DNA of 64,000 nt, from the NCBI RefSeq assembly GCF_019331735.1, contig NZ_JAHBBH010000010.1, positions 1-64,000 of the forward strand. The letters are read 5' to 3'. The notes beneath the pieces were generated by a model. That model was not told the DNA's origin, did no database searches, and saw only the letters and a list, made by a program, of their open reading frames with translations. Source of the DNA: Bifidobacterium miconis (lineage in GTDB: Bacteria; Actinomycetota; Actinomycetes; Actinomycetales; Bifidobacteriaceae). Shown one piece after another: positions 8,793-17,095 of the stretch; the first letter of the stretch is position 1; each line of letters opens with the position of its first letter. The translations under genes and the position numbers were made by a program.

Positions 8793-8840
8793 ACGCGCGC
8801 ACGCACGCAAGCGCACGCACGCTCACGCATTCCGCACGCG
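8793..8840. repeat. CGCA-rich simple-sequence tract
   Basis: A run of degenerate CGCA/CGCACG units lies in the 225-base gap between the phosphatase and the CorA-type gene. A small GCCCGCC/GGCGGGC hairpin follows at 8865-8880. No gene is visible in this gap. Confidence 0.6.
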
Positions 8841-8974
8841 AACATGAACGTGATGTGCCGATATGCCCGCCACGGCGGGCCTGTCGCACCATAGGGACTA
8901 TTCTTGTCACGGTTTTACACGGGACGCGGCGGCACGCGCCGCATTCGAACGGCGGAAGGCGGGTGAGACGAGAC

Positions 8975-9925
8975 ATGCTGAGAATCTTCAGCACCATCAA
9001 CGGCCAAGTGGAGCAGGTGCAGAAACCCGAGAACGGTTCGTGGATATCGCTGAGCGAACCGACCGACGTGGAACTCGCCACCATCGCGCAGGAGACCGGC
9101 GTGGACCTCGCCGACCTGCGCGCCCCGCTTGATGACGAGGAACGCTCCCGCGTCGACATCGAGGACGACTACACGATGATCATCGTCGACATCCCGACCG
9201 TCGAGGAGCGCGGCGGCCGCGACTGGTACGAGACGATCCCGTTGTCGATCATCGTCACGCAAAGCCTCATCATCACCGTGTGCATGCAGGACACGCCCGT
9301 GCTCCACCCGTTCATGGAGGGCACGATCCGCGGGTTCAACACGTTCATGCGCACGCGGTTCATCCTGCAGATCCTGTACCGCAACGCGACCATGTACCTG
9401 CGCTACCTGCGCATCATCGACCGCGAAAGCGACAAACTGGAATTGAAGCTCCGCCATTCCATGCAGAACCGCGAGATCGTGATGCTCATGGAGCTGAGCA
9501 AGACGTTGGTGTATTTCACCACGTCGCTCAAATCGAACGAAATCGTGATGGAGAAGCTCACCACGCTGCCTCGCGTCAAGCAGTACCCGGACGACGAGGA
9601 CCTGCTCGAGGACGTCATCACCGAGAACAAGCAGGCCATCGAGATGGCGAACATCTACAGCGGCGTTCTTGCGAACATGACCGACGCGTTCGCCTCGATC
9701 GTGTCCAACAACCTGAACAACGTGATGCGCATCTTCACGATCATCTCGATCACCCTGTCGGTGCCCACGCTCATCTTCTCCATGTACGGCATGAACTTCC
9801 AGACCGGCATGCTCGGCATGCCGCTGAGCGACAAGCCGTGGGGCTTCGCCGCGATCATCATCATCTCGATCGCCCTGTCCGCGGTGGTGACATGGTTCCT
9901 CACCCGTTCGCGCATGTTCAAGTAG
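8975..9925 (+). CDS. CorA-family divalent cation transporter
   Basis: A 316-residue protein starting MLRIFSTINGQ. It has a mixed alpha/beta cytoplasmic domain, long charged helices (RIIDRESDKLELKLRHSMQNREI) and two C-terminal membrane helices. The family signature GMN appears as YGMNF just after the first membrane helix, and the protein ends with a short positively charged tail (TRSRMFK). Members form pentameric Mg2+ (or Co2+/Ni2+) channels. The ATG at 8975 is chosen because the conserved region begins there. An in-frame upstream ATG at 8855 would add about 40 unlikely residues. The next gene probably overlaps its 3' end. Confidence 0.9.
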   Translation: MLRIFSTINGQVEQVQKPENGSWISLSEPTDVELATIAQETGVDLADLRAPLDDEERSRVDIEDDYTMIIVDIPTVEERGGRDWYETIPLSIIVTQSLIITVCMQDTPVLHPFMEGTIRGFNTFMRTRFILQILYRNATMYLRYLRIIDRESDKLELKLRHSMQNREIVMLMELSKTLVYFTTSLKSNEIVMEKLTTLPRVKQYPDDEDLLEDVITENKQAIEMANIYSGVLANMTDAFASIVSNNLNNVMRIFTIISITLSVPTLIFSMYGMNFQTGMLGMPLSDKPWGFAAIIIISIALSAVVTWFLTRSRMFK

Positions 9926-10857
9926 CCGCGTCGCGTGCGGTCCGCGCGGCGGCGGCCGGATGCGCGCTCGCCCTGCTGACGATGCCGTTGCTGTCGGGCT
10001 GCGGCGTCGCCTCGAGCGGCGGTGCAGCCGACGGAGGCGACGCCGCGGCGACGTCGGCCACGTCCGGACAGCCGCTCGGGCCCACGATCACGATCGGCGT
10101 CGCCGCCGACCTGCCCGGTCTCGGCTATTGGCACGACGGATCGTATTCCGGATTCGACGTGGACGTGGCCCGTCACGTCGCCAAAACGCTCGGCTACGGC
10201 TCTCAGCAGATCGTGTTCGTACGCGTCGAACCGCAGGATCGCGCCGCCGTGCTGCAGGACGGGAGAGCCGACATGGTCGTCGCCGGCTACGCGATGACCG
10301 ACGAGTCCGCGCAGGCCGTCACGTTCGCCGGCCCGTATCTGGAAACCCGGCCGGCCGTGCTCGTGCACGACGACGATACGTCGCTCGACGATCTGTTCGC
10401 GACCGGCGATGATCGCATGAACGACGATCGCGAGGACAATACGGAACACGCGGCGGACGACGCGACGGTATGCGCCGCGACCGGCACGGCAATGCACGCG
10501 CGCGTCGCGTCCCGCGACGACGTGACGCTGTCCGACTACGACACATACGGCCGATGCATGACCGCGCTCATGGCCGGCACGGTCGACGCGGTCGCCGGCG
10601 ACGACGCGACGTTGCCGGGACTGGCGCGCCACCGTCGCGAGTCGTACCGGATCGTCGCGGACGATCGCGGCGACGACGCGCTGCGCTACGGCATCGCCGT
10701 GCGCCACGGCTACGACGAACTCGCGAACAAGATCGCCGGAGCGCTGCGGGCGATGATCGACGACGGCTCGTGGCGACGGTACGTCGACGCCGATCTCACG
10801 CCGCTCGGATACCGGACGTCGCGGGACCTGTCCGCCCGGGACGTCACCGTCCACTAA
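9892..10857 (+). CDS. Lipoprotein, amino-acid-type ABC solute-binding protein
   Basis: The 321-residue product begins with a signal peptide containing AGCALALLTMPLLSGC, so Cys in LSGC is the predicted lipidation site. The mature part matches family 3 substrate-binding proteins: ITIGVAADLPGLGYW, YSGFDVDVARHVAKTLGY, GRADMVVAGYAMTDESAQAVTFAGPYLE and a later MAGTVDAVAGDDATLPGL. An Asp-rich insertion (DDTSLDD...NDDREDN) interrupts the middle. The start is uncertain: the only in-frame ATG close to the signal peptide is at 9892, inside the end of the CorA gene. No permease or ATPase gene is adjacent, so its transporter partners, if any, lie elsewhere. Confidence 0.78.
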   Translation: MVPHPFAHVQVAASRAVRAAAAGCALALLTMPLLSGCGVASSGGAADGGDAAATSATSGQPLGPTITIGVAADLPGLGYWHDGSYSGFDVDVARHVAKTLGYGSQQIVFVRVEPQDRAAVLQDGRADMVVAGYAMTDESAQAVTFAGPYLETRPAVLVHDDDTSLDDLFATGDDRMNDDREDNTEHAADDATVCAATGTAMHARVASRDDVTLSDYDTYGRCMTALMAGTVDAVAGDDATLPGLARHRRESYRIVADDRGDDALRYGIAVRHGYDELANKIAGALRAMIDDGSWRRYVDADLTPLGYRTSRDLSARDVTVH

Positions 10858-10956
10858 TCGCGGCGCCGGCCGCGGTTCGCCGGCCGCGTTCCACGGTGCG
10901 ACCGCAATGGGCGGAATCACGCGCATGTGTCCAGTTGCGTGGCAATAATGCACCGT

Positions 10957-13935
10957 ATGGCTAATGAGAAGAACACCGCCGCGCAGGCGGCCGAAGTCCC
11001 CGCCGAGCCGTCGTTCCGCTACAACGCGGCGCTCGCGCAGGACATCGAAACCAAGTGGCAGAAGAAGTGGGACGACGAGGGCACCTTCTGGGCCGCCAAC
11101 GTCAACGGTGACCTCAAGGACGGCAAGGGCCGCAACGCGGACGGCCGCCCGGCCTTCTTCGCGATGGACATGTTCCCGTACCCGTCCGGCAAGGGCCTGC
11201 ACGTCGGCCACCCGCTCGGCTACCTCGCCACCGACGTGGTCTCCCGCTACCACCGCATGAAGGGCGAGAACGTGCTGCACGCCATGGGCTACGACGCGTT
11301 CGGCCTGCCCGCCGAGCAGTACGCCGTGCAGACCGGCCAGCACCCGCGCATCACCACCGAGCAGAACATCGCCAACATGCGCCGCCAGCTGCACCGCATG
11401 GGCCTGAGCTTCGACAACCGCCGCTCGTTCGCGACCATCGACCCCGGCTACGTGCGCTGGACGCAGTGGATCTTCTCGCGCATCTACGATGCGTGGTATG
11501 ACGAGGACGCCAAAAACCCGTCCGGCTCGCAGGGTTCGGCCCGTCCGATTTCGGAGCTCGTCGCCAAGTTCGAGAACGGCGAGAAGGCCATTCCGGGCCA
11601 CGAGTCCGACGGCAAGGCGTGGGGCGACCTGAGTGAGGCCGAACAGCAGGACATCCTCAACGACTTCCGCCTCGCCTACATCTCCAAGTCGCCGGTCAAC
11701 TGGTGCCCGGGTCTGGGCACCGTGCTCGCCAACGAGGAGGTCACCGCCGAAGGCAAGTCCGAGCGCGGCAACTTCCCGGTCTTTCAGCGTGAGCTGCGCC
11801 AGTGGTCCATGCGCATCACCGCGTACGGCCACCGCCTGATCGAGGACCTCGACGGCATCGACTGGCCGGAGAAGGTTAAGCTCATGCAGCGCAACTGGAT
11901 CGGCGAGTCCCACGGCGCGTCCGTGCACTTCACCGTCGCGACGCCTGCGGGCGACAAGGACATGGAGATCTACACCACCCGTCCCGACACCCTGTTCGGC
12001 ACCACGTTCGCCGTCGTCTCCCCGGAGCACGACCTGCTGCAGTACGTGCCCGCCGAATGGCCGGCCGGCATTCCGGACGACTGGAAGGGCGGCTACGCGA
12101 CCCCGGCCGAAGGCGTCAAGGCATACCGTCTGGCCGCCGAGTCGAAGACCGCTAAGGACCGCGTCGAAGAGGCCGGCGAGAAGACCGGTCTGTTCACCGG
12201 CCTGTATGCGACCAACCCGATCACCGGCGTGAAGCTCCCGCTGTTCACCGCCGACTACGTGCTCATGGACTACGGCACCGGCGCGATCATGGCCGTTCCG
12301 GGCGGCGATCAGCGCGACTACGACTTCGCCGTGAAGTACGGCCTGCCGGTCATCTACACCGTCCAGCCGCTGCCGGAATCCGGCGACGACCTCGCCAACT
12401 ACGAGGGCAAGGCGCCGTTCGTCAGCCACGACGGCATCGTCATCAACTCGTCCGTGGACGCGACCGCCGCGAAGGGCGACGCGCTTTCGCTCAACGGCCT
12501 GCGCGTCGACGACGCGATCGCCAAGGTCAACGCGTGGCTCGAGGAGGCCGGCGTCGGCAAGGGCACCGTGAGCTACCGTCTGCGCGACTGGCTGTTCAGC
12601 CGTCAGCGCTACTGGGGCGAGCCGTTCCCGATCGTCTACGGCGAGGACGGCACCCCGCACCTGCTGCCGGACTCCGCACTGCCGATCAACCTGCCGGACG
12701 TGCCCGACTACCAGCCGCGCACCTTCGACCCGATGGACGCCGAATCCAACCCGGAGGCGCCGCTGAGCCGCAACGAGGATTGGGTCAAGGTCGAGCTCGA
12801 TCTTGGCGACGGCAAGAAGACCTATTACCGCGACACGAACACCATGCCGAACTGGGCCGGCTCCTGCTGGTACTACATGCGCTACATCGACCCGACCGAC
12901 ACGGCCCACATGGTCGAGAAGGACGAGTTCGACTACTGGATGGGTCCGAACCACAACAAGTACTCGGGTCCGGAAGGCGGCGTCGACCTGTATGTGGGCG
13001 GCGTCGAGCACGCCGTGCTGCACCTGCTCTACTCGCGCTTCTGGCACAAGGTGCTCTTCGACCTCGGCTACGTGGATTCGGCCGAACCGTTCCACAAGCT
13101 GTTCAATCAGGGCATGATCCAGGCGTTCGCCTACACCGACGACCGCGGCCAGTACGTGCCGGCCGCCGAAGTCGAGGAAGGTCCGGCAGGCGCCGACGGC
13201 GAGCCGACTTTCACGTGGCACGGCGAGCACGTCAACCGCGAGTTCGGCAAGATGGGCAAGAGCCTCAAGAACATCATCACGCCGGACGACATGTACGAGA
13301 ACTACGGCGCGGACACGTTCCGCCTGTACGAGATGAGCATGGGCCCGCTGGCCGACTCCCGCCCGTGGAACACGCGCAACGTGGTCGGCGGCATGCGCTT
13401 CCTGCAGCGCCTGTGGCGCAACGTCGTGGACGAGAACACCGGCGAGGTGCACGTCTCCGAGGACGCTTTGGACGCGAAGACCCTCAAGGCGCTCAACAAC
13501 ACGATCGCCGAGGTGACCGAGGAAATGGAGGGCATGCGCCCGAACACCGCGATCTCCAAGCTCATCGTGCTCAACAACCACCTGACCTCGCTCGGTTCTG
13601 TGCCGCGCGCCGCCGTCGAGCCGCTGATCCTCATGCTCTCGCCGATCGCGCCGCACATCTGCGAGGAACTGTGGGCGCGTCTCGGCCACACGGAGTCGCT
13701 CGCGCACGAGCCGTGGCCGGTCGCCGACGAGCGTTATGTCGGCCAGGACACGGTGACCGCGGTTGTGCAGATCAAGGGCAAGATCCGCGCCAAGCTCGAG
13801 GTTTCGCCCGACATCGATCCGGCCGAACTGGAGAAGATGGCGCTCGAGGCCGTCGCCAACCGTCTCGGCGGCAAGACTCCGCGCAAGGTGATCGTCAAGG
13901 CCCCGAAGATCGTGTCGATCGTTCCGGCCGAGTGA
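10957..13935 (+). CDS. leuS: Leucyl-tRNA synthetase
   Basis: The 992-residue class I synthetase charges tRNA-Leu. It contains [18 protein letters not shown] with the HIGH-type HVGH, the catalytic loop variant KMGKSLKN (KMSKS), the editing-domain region ([15 protein letters not shown]-like: [15 protein letters not shown]) and [18 protein letters not shown]. The C-terminal anticodon-binding and tRNA-contact domains are complete ([13 protein letters not shown]). It is longer than the E. coli enzyme, with an insertion near residues 190-220, as is usual in actinobacteria. The start MANEKN is chosen at 10957, with ATG at 10948 and 10927 as alternatives and no obvious ribosome site for any of them. 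Confidence 0.97.
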   Translation: MANEKNTAAQAAEVPAEPSFRYNAALAQDIETKWQKKWDDEGTFWAANVNGDLKDGKGRNADGRPAFFAMDMFPYPSGKGLHVGHPLGYLATDVVSRYHRMKGENVLHAMGYDAFGLPAEQYAVQTGQHPRITTEQNIANMRRQLHRMGLSFDNRRSFATIDPGYVRWTQWIFSRIYDAWYDEDAKNPSGSQGSARPISELVAKFENGEKAIPGHESDGKAWGDLSEAEQQDILNDFRLAYISKSPVNWCPGLGTVLANEEVTAEGKSERGNFPVFQRELRQWSMRITAYGHRLIEDLDGIDWPEKVKLMQRNWIGESHGASVHFTVATPAGDKDMEIYTTRPDTLFGTTFAVVSPEHDLLQYVPAEWPAGIPDDWKGGYATPAEGVKAYRLAAESKTAKDRVEEAGEKTGLFTGLYATNPITGVKLPLFTADYVLMDYGTGAIMAVPGGDQRDYDFAVKYGLPVIYTVQPLPESGDDLANYEGKAPFVSHDGIVINSSVDATAAKGDALSLNGLRVDDAIAKVNAWLEEAGVGKGTVSYRLRDWLFSRQRYWGEPFPIVYGEDGTPHLLPDSALPINLPDVPDYQPRTFDPMDAESNPEAPLSRNEDWVKVELDLGDGKKTYYRDTNTMPNWAGSCWYYMRYIDPTDTAHMVEKDEFDYWMGPNHNKYSGPEGGVDLYVGGVEHAVLHLLYSRFWHKVLFDLGYVDSAEPFHKLFNQGMIQAFAYTDDRGQYVPAAEVEEGPAGADGEPTFTWHGEHVNREFGKMGKSLKNIITPDDMYENYGADTFRLYEMSMGPLADSRPWNTRNVVGGMRFLQRLWRNVVDENTGEVHVSEDALDAKTLKALNNTIAEVTEEMEGMRPNTAISKLIVLNNHLTSLGSVPRAAVEPLILMLSPIAPHICEELWARLGHTESLAHEPWPVADERYVGQDTVTAVVQIKGKIRAKLEVSPDIDPAELEKMALEAVANRLGGKTPRKVIVKAPKIVSIVPAE

Positions 13936-13980
13936 TCGGTTGCGGTCAGCCGCCCTCCGCGGTTGACCGTCGGTCGAACG

Positions 13981-14006
13981 GTTGTGGACAACCCGTTGTG
14001 GACAAC
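13981..14006. promoter_or_regulatory. Tandem DnaA-box-like sites upstream of comEA
   Basis: GTTGTGGACAAC occurs twice, at 13981-13992 and 13995-14006, on the same strand with a 14-base period. Each contains TTGTCCACA on the reverse strand, which matches the DnaA box form known from high-GC actinobacteria. They lie in the leuS-comEA gap. Binding by DnaA is inferred from the match only. Confidence 0.55.
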
Positions 14007-14073
14007 TCCCGACCATTCGACCACACAGACTATTCCGACTGGACAAACGCCCGTGCATCCCGCACTGTTGGGA
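13995..14073 (+). repeat. Non-coding module A, shared with the region before the M23 peptidase gene
   Basis: From TGTGGA (13997) the segment contains GACCATTCGACCACA (14011-14025), TGGACAA (14040-14046) and ATCCCGCA (14057-14064). The same blocks in the same order recur at 28380-28455. Offsets from the GACC block to the next two blocks are 29 and 46 bases in both places. Confidence 0.75.
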
Positions 14074-14076
14074 GGC

Positions 14077-15096
14077 ATGGGCGTTTCTCATATCGGCACG
14101 AAACGCGCGCCCGCTGGCTCCGATCCGGCATTGCGGCTGCGCGCGGCGGCGCGGGACACGGTGCGGCGTGATGCCGAGCCGTTGCGTAATGCTGCCGTGC
14201 CGCATGACGCTGCCGTATTGCGTGACGATGGCGCATGGCATGATGCGCGGCATGACGAGTGGGGCAACGACGATCCGCCGTCGCTCGATCCGCCGCCCCC
14301 GCCTGCTGTTGCGGCCGTTGCCGCCGACGATGCGGCTGATGCGGCCGGCATCGCCGAGACTGCCGCATCCGCTGCGTCGCGACGACCGCGGATGACGTCG
14401 CTGCACGGCATCGCCGGCGTGCGATCGGGCGACGGCGACGCGGAACGCCACCGCATCGTGCGAGACCGGCCGCGGCTCGCGTTCAGGCAGATCCACGCGC
14501 TCATGGCGGTCCTGCTGCTGACCGCCGCATTGTGCGCGAGTCTGACCATGCTGCTGCAGCAGTCGCTGCGCTACGAGTCGGCGCTGGCGGAGACGCGAGC
14601 GCAGCTGCAGCCGGATGAATCATCATCGTCCGGTGACTCGTCCGATACGACGACGTCCGACGGAGGGCGGACGGGATCGTCGGCATCAGCGTCTCCATCC
14701 GACACGAACGACAGTTCTGGCAAACAAGCCGCGCAAGCCGGCACGGACGGAGGGAATGGCACCGTCGCAGGGGCCGACGACGGCGTCTCCGGCAACAACG
14801 ATGCAAACGGCACGAGCGCTGTCGAGAACGGCGGCGGCGATGCCGCAACGCAATCCGACGGAAGCGCGGCATCCGGCACGGCGACCCAGCCAGTCAACGA
14901 CGGACTGATCGATCTCAACACGGCGTCGGCCGAGGAACTTCAGACGATCAAGGGGATAGGCCCGGTCACCGCCGACCGCATCATCGCCTACCGCAAGCAG
15001 ATCGGCCGATTCTCCAGTGTTGACCAACTGCTCGAAGTCAAGGGCATCGGCGCGAAAACGCTCGCCAAAATCCGCGATCAGGTGGCGGCGCGATGA
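14077..15096 (+). CDS. comEA: ComEA-type DNA-binding competence protein
   Basis: The 339-residue product (from ATG 14077) has a polar cytoplasmic N-terminus, one membrane helix (HALMAVLLLTAALCASLTML), a long Ser/Asp/Gly-rich linker and a C-terminal double helix-hairpin-helix domain. The domain reads DLNTASAEELQTIKGIGPVT and then LLEVKGIGAKTLAKI. This is the ComEA layout: the HhH domain binds incoming double-stranded DNA at the cell surface and hands it to the ComEC channel encoded next. GGGAGG lies too close to ATG 14077 for normal spacing, so the true start could be another codon upstream, and ATG 13963 is in frame. The gene overlaps comEC by 4 bases. Confidence 0.9.
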   Translation: MGVSHIGTKRAPAGSDPALRLRAAARDTVRRDAEPLRNAAVPHDAAVLRDDGAWHDARHDEWGNDDPPSLDPPPPPAVAAVAADDAADAAGIAETAASAASRRPRMTSLHGIAGVRSGDGDAERHRIVRDRPRLAFRQIHALMAVLLLTAALCASLTMLLQQSLRYESALAETRAQLQPDESSSSGDSSDTTTSDGGRTGSSASASPSDTNDSSGKQAAQAGTDGGNGTVAGADDGVSGNNDANGTSAVENGGGDAATQSDGSAASGTATQPVNDGLIDLNTASAEELQTIKGIGPVTADRIIAYRKQIGRFSSVDQLLEVKGIGAKTLAKIRDQVAAR

Positions 15097-17048
15097 GTCG
15101 GCAAGACCGCGAACAGGGCAGCCGCGACTGGCGCATGCTGCCGGTCGCGCTTGCCGTATGGGCGGCCAGCCTCGCCACGCACCACACGTTCACACGGATC
15201 ATGAGTGCGACCGCGGGGGAGCGGTCCGTCCGACTGGTCTTGATCTGCATGGCGTCGCTGACGATGGCGTGCGGTTTGTTTGCCGCAATCGGCATGGGCG
15301 GTCGAATGCCTGCATGCTTTCGCCGCGGCTGCGCCGATGACGAATGTGGGCCAAACGACACTGCCAGAGTCATGAACGGAGTCCCGGTCGGAGGCGGCAT
15401 GACCGTTGTCGTCATCGCCGTGCTGCTGTCGGCGGTCGCCGCATTATCCGCCGATCTGGCGCAGTGGCATGACCCGGCCAGCACGCTCGCACGCGAACGT
15501 TCGCCGGTCGTCACCGCCGACGTCCGCATCGCCACGCCGGCCACCGCGGCCGACAAACGCGGCATGGACTGCCAGATTGACGGCATCATCCGCACGCTGC
15601 ACGACGGCGACGTCGAACGCGCATCGACGGCCGGCGTGCGCGTGTACGCGTCCGACGTGAACTGCGCGGCGCTCGTCGACGGCGCGACCGTTCGCGCGCA
15701 GGGCGCGCTGCAGCAGGCGCAATACGGCAAGCAGCCGCTGTGGCTCGTCATCGACATGCCAGAATCGGTTGCGATCGTTCGCCAAGCAAGCCCGGGCAAA
15801 CGCGTCGTCGCGCACATGCAGGACGCGTTCTTCGCCGTCACCGAACGGCTCTCCGACCAAGGGCGCGTGCTCGTGCCCGGCCTCACGCTCGGCGTACTCG
15901 GACAGGACCACGTCGTCGCCGGCGGCGTGATCGCCGGTCACGGCGCAACCGGTACCGGCGCAAACCCGAACGGCAACGATGGCACGGGAGCGGCGGCCCA
16001 GCCGGGCGGGGCGACGGGCATTCCGAAACTCAACGCGACCTACGCGGCCGGCGTCGAAGAGAACTTCCGCCGTTCCGGCATCATGCACCTCATGGCCGTC
16101 TCCGGCGGGCACTTCATGCTCGTCGCCGACATGACGCGGCGAACGTGCGCACGGTTCCTGCTGCCGCGACGGATCGTCGCCGGCATGGTGGCGGTCGCAT
16201 ACCTGCTGCTCGCCGCGATCATGTACCCGTCCGATTCCGTGACGCGCGCGCTCGTCATGGGACTGTTCGGCGCTGCCGCGGTGTTCGTTGGCCGCCGGGG
16301 CCAATCCGTGAGCGCGTTGAGCTGGACCGTGATCGGCACGCTGCTGATCCGACCGAGCATGGCGGCCAGCTACGGATTCGCGCTCTCCTGCGCCGCCGTG
16401 CTCGGCATCGTCCTGTTCGCCGGCACGATCGGCGACCGGCTCGGCGCGCTCATGCCGCGGTTCCTCGCCCAGCCGCTTGCCATGACCATCGCCGCGCAGT
16501 CACTGACCTTGCCGATCCAAGTGCTCATGGAGCCCGAACTGCCGCTCGCTTCCGTGCCCGCGAACCTGCTCGTCAGCCCGTTCGTCGACTTCGCGACGCT
16601 TGCCGGACTCGCCGCGCTCGCCGTCTCATGGGCGAGTCCGCAGGTCGGATTCGCGCTTGCATGGGTCGCCTCCTGCGGCACGCAAGTCATGGAACGCGTC
16701 GCCGCATGGCTTGCCAGCGGCCGATACGCCGTCGTCCCGTGGGCGGGCGGCATCCCGGGAGCCCTGCTCATGCTTGCCGCCGAAGCTGCGCTCGTAGTCT
16801 TATTCGCCGTTGCCGTGCCTTGTTTTGTTCGTCGTCTGCGCGACGCATTCGGGACGCAGAACCTGCATGACGTGTACGGCGGACGAGACGTGCGTAGAAA
16901 ACCGGGCATTCGTCGCATGCGTAATGGGCGTCATTTTCGTTCTTCCGCGTCAACGTTGCCCGGTGAATCGTTTCGTCCTGGTATCCGTGCCCGTGCCGCC
17001 CGATGGCTTGCCGAAACCACGACCCTGTTCGGCCGTGATTTCGACTGA
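15093..17048 (+). CDS. comEC: ComEC/Rec2-family DNA uptake channel, without a metallo-lactamase domain
   Basis: A 651-residue polytopic membrane protein. Two or three N-terminal helices are followed by a soluble OB-like region (about residues 120-280) and then the competence domain with the motif FRRSGIMHLMAVSGGHFMLV and many helices (VAVAYLLLAAIMYPSD, YGFALSCAAVLGIVLFAG). The protein ends in a basic tail (RKPGIRRMRNGRHFRSS), and no HxHxDH motif is present, so the C-terminal nuclease-like metallo-beta-lactamase domain of many ComEC proteins is missing. It is translationally coupled to comEA. The pair would transport single-stranded DNA across the membrane if expressed. Confidence 0.88.
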   Translation: MSRQDREQGSRDWRMLPVALAVWAASLATHHTFTRIMSATAGERSVRLVLICMASLTMACGLFAAIGMGGRMPACFRRGCADDECGPNDTARVMNGVPVGGGMTVVVIAVLLSAVAALSADLAQWHDPASTLARERSPVVTADVRIATPATAADKRGMDCQIDGIIRTLHDGDVERASTAGVRVYASDVNCAALVDGATVRAQGALQQAQYGKQPLWLVIDMPESVAIVRQASPGKRVVAHMQDAFFAVTERLSDQGRVLVPGLTLGVLGQDHVVAGGVIAGHGATGTGANPNGNDGTGAAAQPGGATGIPKLNATYAAGVEENFRRSGIMHLMAVSGGHFMLVADMTRRTCARFLLPRRIVAGMVAVAYLLLAAIMYPSDSVTRALVMGLFGAAAVFVGRRGQSVSALSWTVIGTLLIRPSMAASYGFALSCAAVLGIVLFAGTIGDRLGALMPRFLAQPLAMTIAAQSLTLPIQVLMEPELPLASVPANLLVSPFVDFATLAGLAALAVSWASPQVGFALAWVASCGTQVMERVAAWLASGRYAVVPWAGGIPGALLMLAAEAALVVLFAVAVPCFVRRLRDAFGTQNLHDVYGGRDVRRKPGIRRMRNGRHFRSSASTLPGESFRPGIRARAARWLAETTTLFGRDFD

Positions 17049-17095
17049 TCAGGATATGGCCTCGGCGGATGCCGGATGACGATCGGCGGCAGGGG

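Noticed and set aside
10858-10900. GC-rich hairpin (GCCGGCCGCG region) as terminator after the solute-binding protein gene
   Set aside because: No T-run follows and several alternative pairings exist, so I could not support a terminator call.
9655-14496. A 1613-codon open frame on the minus strand across leuS and neighbours
   Set aside because: It lies antisense to leuS and parts of three other well-supported genes, has the Arg/Val/Gly/His-rich composition of a GC-skewed shadow frame, and shows no domain.
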